DNA of 64,000 bases from positions 5,624,501 through 5,688,500 of the forward strand of contig JARWIR010000035.1 of assembly GCA_029959085.1 (NCBI GenBank). The letters are read 5' to 3'. The stretch's first letter is position 1; each line of letters begins with the position of its first letter. The stretch comes from Nemophila menziesii (lineage: Eukaryota > Streptophyta > Magnoliopsida > Boraginales > Hydrophyllaceae). Positions 57,096 through 64,000 of this stretch are shown here, one piece after another. The notes under the pieces were generated by a model. That model was given only the letters and a program-made list of their open reading frames with translations. It was not told where the DNA came from and did no database searches. The position numbers were made by a program, and so were the translations under genes.

Positions 57096-58527
57096 GTTTT
57101 GCAAGTATAGTTTTCCGTGAATCTCATCTGTATATAAAATTGTAGCATCAGTTAGCAGTATGTAAAGTTTATGTTTGGATCGATATGCTGAATCTACATT
57201 CTATTCAACGTCTTCAAATATTCTTTTTCATTGTGATTTATAATTTGAAGTTTAGGATTACTTAGGGTAAGAATTAGAAAACCTCCACATCCATTAATCA
57301 AACTATATACCCTGGGACTGTACCCATTTAAACACAGATTACGAATCTGAAAATGTAGAAAAAAAATGACATTAAAAAAAACTATTAATTAAATGGTAAG
57401 TATATAAAGGTAAATTATTCTAACTAAAATTCTTTAATCAGATTCACACTTAAAATTTAATTGTTTTGTCTCTCAAATTTGCATAAAGTTAGTTGGGAAG
57501 ATCGGGTTCAGTTCCTTCACAACCAAACTACCTAAAATTTGTTCATGTCAACTTCTCCAATGGCTCTAGCTGTAAAGTTACCATCAAGAACTTTTTATTA
57601 ATAGATAATGAGTGATCAGCTACTCATTGGTCGGATGAAAGCGAAAACCAGGCGGTAATTCCATTTGACGTTGTTCTGTAACATTAACACCTCCAGAAAA
57701 GTTCTCCATGATCACCAAAAAAAAACTCTATATAGTCAGCAAACTCTGAAAATGGAATATATATTTCAATAAGGAAAGCTATGTTGATTTCAATGATCCT
57801 ATTAAGGTATATATCATTTGGTTTTGATCAAATCCAAGAAAGATTTAGTAATTAAAAAATAAGATATGCACTAATTTATGAAAAAGCTAAGAAAAAGTCT
57901 GATAAAAATGAAGAAAAACCTAAAAGATGAGAAACTAAGTAACTGAACCTGAAAGTTTACAAATTGTTCAGAGAAAAAGTAGTGTAAAGAATTCTATCTT
58001 GACCAAATACAGGTAATATCAAGTTCTTTTAACTATGGATGTAGTAAAGAGGAGAATTCGTCAATATTTCATTAATTACCAATATAATTTAATGTGAAAT
58101 TGACTTGCTTTGTTATGTAAATGTCGTTCTTCCCTCCGTTTCCGTTCATCACAGCAGCAAAGTCATCCTATCTCACATCAACTTCTTCTAGCGATTCAAA
58201 AGGTTCCTCTTCATTTTGGCTATTATTATTAATATTATTATTCAATGATAATCACACTACAAAAAAAAACAATTGAATCAAGTCAGAACAATTATTATTA
58301 TTATTCAATTACAAGATAAAGTGGGACCTACTATTTCTTGAAAATATTTCTGACAATGAACTTGAACATAGGCCATTCTTATTTTGAGCATCCCCCATTC
58401 CCATAATGTGGTCTCCTGAAAAGTAAGAATTCTCTCCAAAAGCTCTTTTACTTTTACAACAGAAGCTAAAAAGGAAGAACGCAAGCGAGGTTAAGAATTT
58501 GAAGAGAGAGCTTTATATATGTGTAAA
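57096..58527. other. AT-rich spacer
   Basis: No coding region or repeat pair seen. An ATT-rich microsatellite-like patch lies at 58225-58310. Confidence 0.4.
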
Positions 58528-59634
58528 TAGCAAATCTATTCCTACATAAGGTATTTATTTCTATATTTTGGAATAACAATGGAGATTTATCTACTACTCA
58601 GGTTTATGCAATCCGTGCATAACACAAGGACCAATGGTGCATTTATTTGACATAAATGTTATAAAATCTTCCATATTAATAAAAATATGGAACCATAAAA
58701 AAAACAGATTAGATCATCCTATTTAAGCAAAAAATATGCACAAAATGCTGCTTTAAATTCGATACTTTCGAATAGTATCGAGAACAAGTCGCATTTATTA
58801 GTTTATTATCTGGGTTATAATTGTATCTAAGTTTAAAGCAAATGAAATCAGGACATTCAAGAACTACACACTAAACAGAAATTGAATCAAATTTGTGAAA
58901 GTAAGAAAAGTACCTCAGTACACAAAACATGTGCAGGATCTTTCTCCTTTGATCCCGTACAATTTCTGTAAACAAGTAATGAAAAAGAAAATATAATACA
59001 TGGAGAAGCAATTATTAATACGTATAAATTGAAAAGTAATTATCTATTTGCAAAGCCACAACAAAGAAGACGTTCCAATAATTAAAAAAAAAATTAAACC
59101 TGCCCATAAGCCTTACTTGAAATGTCATGATCAGCGATCCGGGTGAGATGCGAGAAATAGAGAATGGTACTTGGCTTGAAGATCTGAAACAGAGGTCTAA
59201 ACGGCCGGCGCGGGGGGCCAAATATAATACAAATGGAAGAGAAGAGGGAGACAATGTCGAATAGAGTATTTGGTGGAATATCGAGAGAGAGGAGCGTCTG
59301 ATGAAGATGGGGTATGTGAATGATTTTACCGATTATATTATTGATGAAAACGGCCGAAATTAGGTTAAATCAGAGTTTGCTAATAAAAATATATGGCCAT
59401 GATTACAACTATGGCAGCAAATAAACTCATACTTTTATGAGTTTGGGCTCGTTTGAACTTGTTTTATGGGTTTGGGCTTGAATTCGTTAAGACTCGTTTG
59501 AACTTATTTCATGGGCTTAGAATTAAATTTGTTTCATGGGGCTGGGCTTGAATTCGTTAAGGGCTGAGCTTATTTGTTTAGTTATAATGAATATTTGTAT
59601 GAATAGCGGGTCTGTTTAGATCGAGCATATTTTG
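58528..59634. repeat. Dispersed repeat E, copy E3, contiguous with D2
   Basis: Collinear with E2 from GTAAATAGCAAATCTA onward: AAGGACCAATGGTGCATTTA, the exon-like pair (exon 58914-58965; ATG at 59126-59128, donor at 59116), the GATGCGAGAAATAGAGAATG leader, and a short version of the TTTGAACTTATTTCATGGG array. It runs without a break into D at 59635. Confidence 0.8.
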
Positions 59635-59889
59635 TCAACATGAAAGTTCATTATAGGTTTGAACCTGCAGGTTTTGCTAAATCTAAGGTCCAGATCTAAA
59701 CGGTCTAAACGGGTCAAGTAGACCATTTGCTTTCCCTACACAAAACCTTTTTCATTTTTTCTTTTAAAATAATATTTTGAGTTATTCTTTTATAATTAGT
59801 GTCATTATATAATAATTTTTTCATATATATATAAAAGACTGAATATATCTTTTTTTGGATAAAACACAATAACCTTACGTCTTTCTATC

Positions 59890-60860
59890 AACCAACTCCC
59901 ATCTTTTTGAAAAACCCGGTCAACTCCAAGAGGGGATCTCCTTTAAACGTGGCTCCATGTCTAGTGTGTTTCGCAAGACGATCTGCAAGACTGTTCATTC
60001 TTCGCGGTAAATGCCGGAATGATAACTATCCTACTTCTTCCGCTCTCTGCCTAATCTGGCGGAGGATCAGTTGAATAGTCCATCTTGCCGCTAACACCTG
60101 CCTAACACCTTGTATTAACTCAAGGTTATCAGAAAAATGGTCTTCGTGTTCTCCTTGTGTTCCTTGCACATTTGCATTGCTTCCAGAACTGCTAAAACTT
60201 CTCCCTCCAGGATTGTGTTACATCTAACCGTTTTGTAATTGTCTCATGTTTCACCTTCGACTGATGGTTAATATTTCTATCCATGTTGGTTCATATTAAG
60301 TATTGAAAGATGCATCACATATGCAAGTCAAATCGTCTGTGATTTGTGTAGCAATGTTGTGAGGATGTTGTTGAGAAGCGATAGTGGTTGTTTGCTGATC
60401 TTGTTTTGCTCAATCATTTTCGTGTAGTTCACCCATGAGCTTATTAGTAATCTGGATGATATGATCGATATCGATGCGTGTAATTTCGTGAAGGGCTTTC
60501 ATCTTTGCGATATTCCACAGAAAGATAAATAAATCGTTCGCTACTTTTTTCCTATCACATCCTCCGTTATTATACGTTTATATCACTCCTAGCATCCATT
60601 CTCCTAAGTTTTGAATATCCTCTTGTTGTATATAAATTTGTAACGTCGATGCCGCCCAAATCGATTTGTTAATTGTACACTATAGCAGAAGGTGTTCGGT
60701 TGTTTCTTTATCTGTTTGGCACCATGTATAGATTGGTGAATCGGTGCATTTTTGGTCATATAGATTTTCAGCTGATGGGATTGCATTGTTACATGCTTTC
60801 CAGTCGAAAATTCAGATCTTTTTTGGGATATTAGCGTCCCAGATAGTTTTTTCAAAATGT
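59890..60860 (-). pseudogene. LINE ORF2 C-terminal remnant (zf-RVT and RNase H), copy D2
   Basis: Same arrangement as D1: CTDSPIYTWCQTDKETTEHL (first knuckle Cys pair altered; Cys to Tyr), CDASFN, SDNLELIQGV and NSLADRLAKHTRHG, the last keeping the C-terminal catalytic Asp that is less clear in D1. Several stops and frame changes separate the strings. The open frame 60855-60604 is an out-of-frame reading of the zf-RVT part. Confidence 0.75.
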
Positions 60861-60870
60861 TCTTTTCAGA

Positions 60871-61104
60871 AAAAACCCTTTTAAACTTCTAGATGTACTT
60901 TCAACTGCTTTTCATAAAAACCACTTCCAAACGGATACTTAGACTATGAAAACATTTTTAGGAGAAACACCAAATTGATGCTTTTTAAAAAACCCTTTTA
61001 AACTTCTAGATGTACTTTCAAGTGCTTTTCATAAAAACCACTTCCAAACGGATACTTAGACTATGAAAACATTTTTAGGAGAAACACCAAATTGATGCTT
61101 TTTA
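60871..61104. repeat. 117-bp tandem duplication unique to D2
   Basis: Two near-identical units beginning AAAACCCTTTTAAACTTCTA (CCC at 60876 and 60993). D1 has a single unit at 30480-30600. Confidence 0.9.
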
Positions 61105-61785
61105 AAAAACAAACCATAGTCATTCTAGATTTCAAAATTATTTTTAATTATTTTTCTAAATTTAATATTTTATTCTAAAAACGTTCTTCACTCTAAAGTA
61201 AACACTTTCAAACGGGCCTTAAAAATTCATAGTCCATTTTAATTCATTTGGACTAAATGTCTATACTTAATCTATTTCTTTTGTGAATTTTTGGGCTCTT
61301 CAACTTTCTTTTTTTTGATATATGGGATGGGCTGCTAAGTAGAGCTGAATATTTTATATGATCAGATTGATTCTTGAGTTAATAATAATTATTTCAGAAT
61401 ATATATCAATACGAGATAATGTCTCCTTTAAAATTTATTTAATAAATTTATATTTATTTATTTTGGTCAAAGAAAAAGTACATATATTATACGAGTCAAT
61501 ACCAAGGTTTAAATTTCCACGCTTATTTGAATCTTATTGAACTCCGCTTCCAAATTTGCTCTGAATTTTCCGAAATCTCTGTTATCCTTGCATTATTCTC
61601 CACCCGGCTCATACAACATAAAAGTGGAAGAATACGCCAAGAATTGTAAAAAAGAACTTGATCCAAACGATACCCTCCAAAATTATATGAATTCATGAAC
61701 ATTAGCAACTTAAAAACAATAAATTAACACTTCATGGAGGCAATCAAAGCCGAAGCACCTTTAAATTTGCTTTAATATTTTTGAA

Positions 61786-62261
61786 ATGGATTTGAATATC
61801 ATTGTCGGGGGGTTTGCGACAACAACTCATACTGGAAGAAATCGGTATGTTAAGCAAGGCCATGAACCTACACCGCAGAGAGGACCTAAGCACAATGATG
61901 ATGTCAATTTCAATGACGATGATGCAAAGAGTATGATGTCTATGCACGATGATGCGCCGGTATTTCCTCCTATCACAGGTAATGACATTACTAAAAGAAT
62001 ATTAATCAATACGGGTAGTTCAGTATATTTATCGTTTGCTTCTATAGTTGATAAGATGAAAATCTATTGACAAAAATTTTGGGGACTAACCGTAGGGTCA
62101 AAAGGGATAAAATATTAATGTTGTTCGGCTCTGCTAAATGGTGGATAACAGATACGAGTGAAAGTACCACTCAATCTGGATCCCATGATCCATGCTTGAT
62201 TAATCGAGGCTTGGTGGTTGAATTCATCGTTGGAGAGGAGGAATTGGAGATGAGGCAATAA
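61786..62261 (+). pseudogene. Tat-type gypsy protease-region fragment, copy D2
   Basis: As in D1: DLNIIVGGF, FNDDDAKSM, HDDAPVFPPIT, ITKRILINTGSSVYLSFASI. The active-site Asp is Asn in both copies, so it was lost before D duplicated, while the GSS part is intact here. The frame ends at 62068 and coding-like sequence continues in another frame to 62261. Confidence 0.65.
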
Positions 62262-62506
62262 AGTCTTGATAGGGATAATCCGGAATTTGAACTCAAAATT
62301 TGAGGTGGACTTAATACGAATAACGTGAATCAAGGTACACGCCAATTTATTTATGAAGATGGAAAGATTTTACCTAATCCATGGAAATTATGAACATCTG
62401 CTCAAATTTTATAAATAATTCATCTCTAGGGAGGAAAATGGGTTTGTGAATATAATTGGGTAAAATGTCAATATAATGCCTCGTCACACTCTTTTTCCTC
62501 ACTATT

Positions 62507-62520
62507 GGGGGGGGGGGGGG
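62507..62520 (+). repeat. G14 homopolymer
   Basis: Counterpart of the G17 tract at 31983-31999 in D1. Confidence 0.95.
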
Positions 62521-62689
62521 TTAATGACGTGAATGATGATTAAGAATGATGTTTGCTTTATATTAGATTTGAATCTTACCATTAGTTAAAATTATTTACT
62601 ACGACTATAAATTATGTTCACCTGTAATTATGACAACCTAAATTAAATCTAAACAAGATCGAATAAACCTTATGATGGTTTTCAAAGTA

Positions 62690-63130
62690 TTAATTTCAAT
62701 TGGTTAAACTCAGAGAGTTACCAATAGGTTCGTTAAAGCTTATGAAGGCTATCAAAGTAGAAAATTAAGATGGTTAAGCTTAGAGAGTTACTAAGTAACT
62801 CGATTAAACATAATAAACAAAGTGAAAACATGAGTTGGTTAAACTCAAAGAGTTACCAACAAGCTCTAATAAACCCTACAAATGTTATCGAAGCAAAAAA
62901 CCTAAGTTAGTTCAACTTAGAGAGTTACCAACAAGCTCTATTTAACCTTATAAAGTCTATAAAATAAAATAAAAACTAAGTTGTTTTGGCTTAGATAGTT
63001 ACCAACAAGTTCGATTTAACATTACAAAGTTTATCAAATAAAAAACCTAAGGTTGTTATACTTGGAAAGTTACTAGCAAGCTCGACTAAACCCTATGCAA
63101 GGTTATCAAAATTGAAACCTCATTTGGTCA
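62690..63130. repeat. ~70-bp tandem array in D2
   Basis: Same six to seven units as D1 32150-32640, with the same order of variant units (GAGTTACCAATAGG, GAGTTACTAAGT, GAGTTACCAACAAGCTC ...). The array was therefore present before D duplicated and unit number has hardly changed since. Confidence 0.8.
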
Positions 63131-64000
63131 AACTCAAATAACAACACGATGGATCAATTATTTAAGCAAGATTCCCAAAAGTCAAAATTTAAGATTGGAA
63201 AAATTAAGTTACCAAAAGAGTTAGGTTACATCCCATCAATAATCATCAAAATTAAATTCAAACAGGTTAAAATCGAGGAGCTGTCCACATAATTGATTAA
63301 ATCCATATAAGGATTCTTGAAGAAAAATATAAGTCATTTGAAAATTAGAATTATTAAGCGGATCCATTTGATATTTTATAATGAAGGTTCACAACACCAA
63401 GCATATGATACATAAAAGGATCCACATAGTTGGAAATCCATTGTCCCTCAGATGAGACATCTGAATATTGATTAGGTTAGATAGGTTTATACGTATATAT
63501 TCGATTTATAACAAAGGTCATAATTTCCTCTTTGTTAGACAAACATATCAAGATTAATAATCTTCACCAATAATCTAAATAAATAATGTTCATTGTATGC
63601 AAAAAGTAATAGAGGAAACAAATCCAGCAAATAAGTTATGAATAATACTAGATTATATATAAGAAGTTGAAGTCTTGGGCTCATACAAAACAAAAGGAGA
63701 ACACATCACCCATAAAGACTACAAAATGAAAATAAAAATTAAGCCCAACAACCTAAAAGAATAGTTTTGGGGTTTTGAATGAAATATAGCTCGGTAGCTA
63801 CTTGTCTAATATCTTTCTAATAGTGAAACACAGTCATGCCAAAAAGCCTAAACAAAGTAGCTGATGGTGAACATGTGTATCTAAACATGATCATGAGGAA
63901 AGTCACCTTTAGTAACTTTGCAAACAGATAAAGAGTGAAAAACCTTCATGTAAATAGTTGGGATCAATATGTTGTCCATAACTAAGGAACCAAACAAAAT

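Larger units (their letters stand above)
59635..64000. repeat. Large dispersed repeat D, copy D2 (continues beyond window)
   Basis: Starts CAACATGAAAGTTCATTATAGG and is collinear with D1 (29252-33480) to the last base of the window. Compared with D1 it has a 117-bp tandem duplication, a shorter G tract and scattered substitutions. Because E3 precedes it directly, this is the fuller copy of the composite E-D repeat (at least 5.4 kb). Confidence 0.85.

Noticed and set aside
1..64000. CRISPR arrays, rRNA, tRNA, bacterial operons, organellar DNA insertions or endogenous pararetrovirus sequence
   Set aside because: None seen by eye on either strand; a covariance-model search for tRNAs and a profile search for viral domains would be needed to exclude small or degraded examples.

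Overview
The window looks like nuclear DNA of a eudicot-type flowering plant. It is AT-rich and has almost no intact coding capacity. It carries Athila-clade Ty3/gypsy elements with a tRNA-Asp-type primer site, a Stowaway MITE, hAT-type MITEs, L1-type LINE fragments with plant zf-RVT and RNase H domains, DUF4283/CCHC gag-like pseudogenes, and one host-type organellar mTERF pseudogene with a GT-AG intron. The species cannot be named from the sequence. I find no bacterial or viral operon, CRISPR array, rRNA or tRNA gene.

Layout. (1) 1-4238: 3' part of an Athila-like element on the minus strand (integrase tail, GC-rich palindromic tandem array, env-position ORF). (2) 4239-15011: 'copy A' of a large mosaic repeat with a minus-strand fragment of Athila-type protease/RT, En/Spm-like plus-strand fragments and several low-complexity arrays. 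(3) 15012-22376: a second, longer Athila element on the minus strand (5' LTR, PBS, gag, protease, RT, RNase H, integrase) that lacks its 3' end. (4) 22377-29251: copy B of the mosaic (right half). (5) 29252-33615: repeat D1, a mosaic of LINE zf-RVT/RNase H, a Tat-type gypsy protease fragment and a ~70-bp tandem array; a Stowaway MITE follows at 33618. (6) 34430-39596: copy C of the mosaic (left half), abutting (7) 39597-40708, a broken mTERF gene on the minus strand. (8) 41-54 kb: a LINE graveyard with two DUF4283-type pseudogenes, an (AT)35 tract, a hAT MITE, and dispersed repeats E1 and E2. (9) 54263-55806: an Athila solo LTR with perfect CATAT target duplications. (10) 56.1-57.1 kb: a GC-richer, transcript-like block with one consensus mini-intron. 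(11) 58528-64000: repeat E3 running directly into D2, a second copy of D that continues past the window.

How the parts relate. Nothing here works together as a pathway. The window records nested insertion, capture and decay. The A/B/C family amplified after it had already acquired a pol fragment. Athila element 2 sits exactly at a point inside copy B that is uninterrupted in A and C. E and D form one composite repeat (E3-D2 contiguous, E2 with only the first part of D, D1 without E) that carries exon-like sequence with conserved splice signals. Several pseudogenes have died by in-frame stop codons rather than frameshifts, which fits cytosine deamination in methylated DNA. I saw no convincing new functional system. 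The most unusual items are the E-D composite repeat, the A/B/C mosaic, and the scrambled filler sequence inside the mTERF pseudogene.
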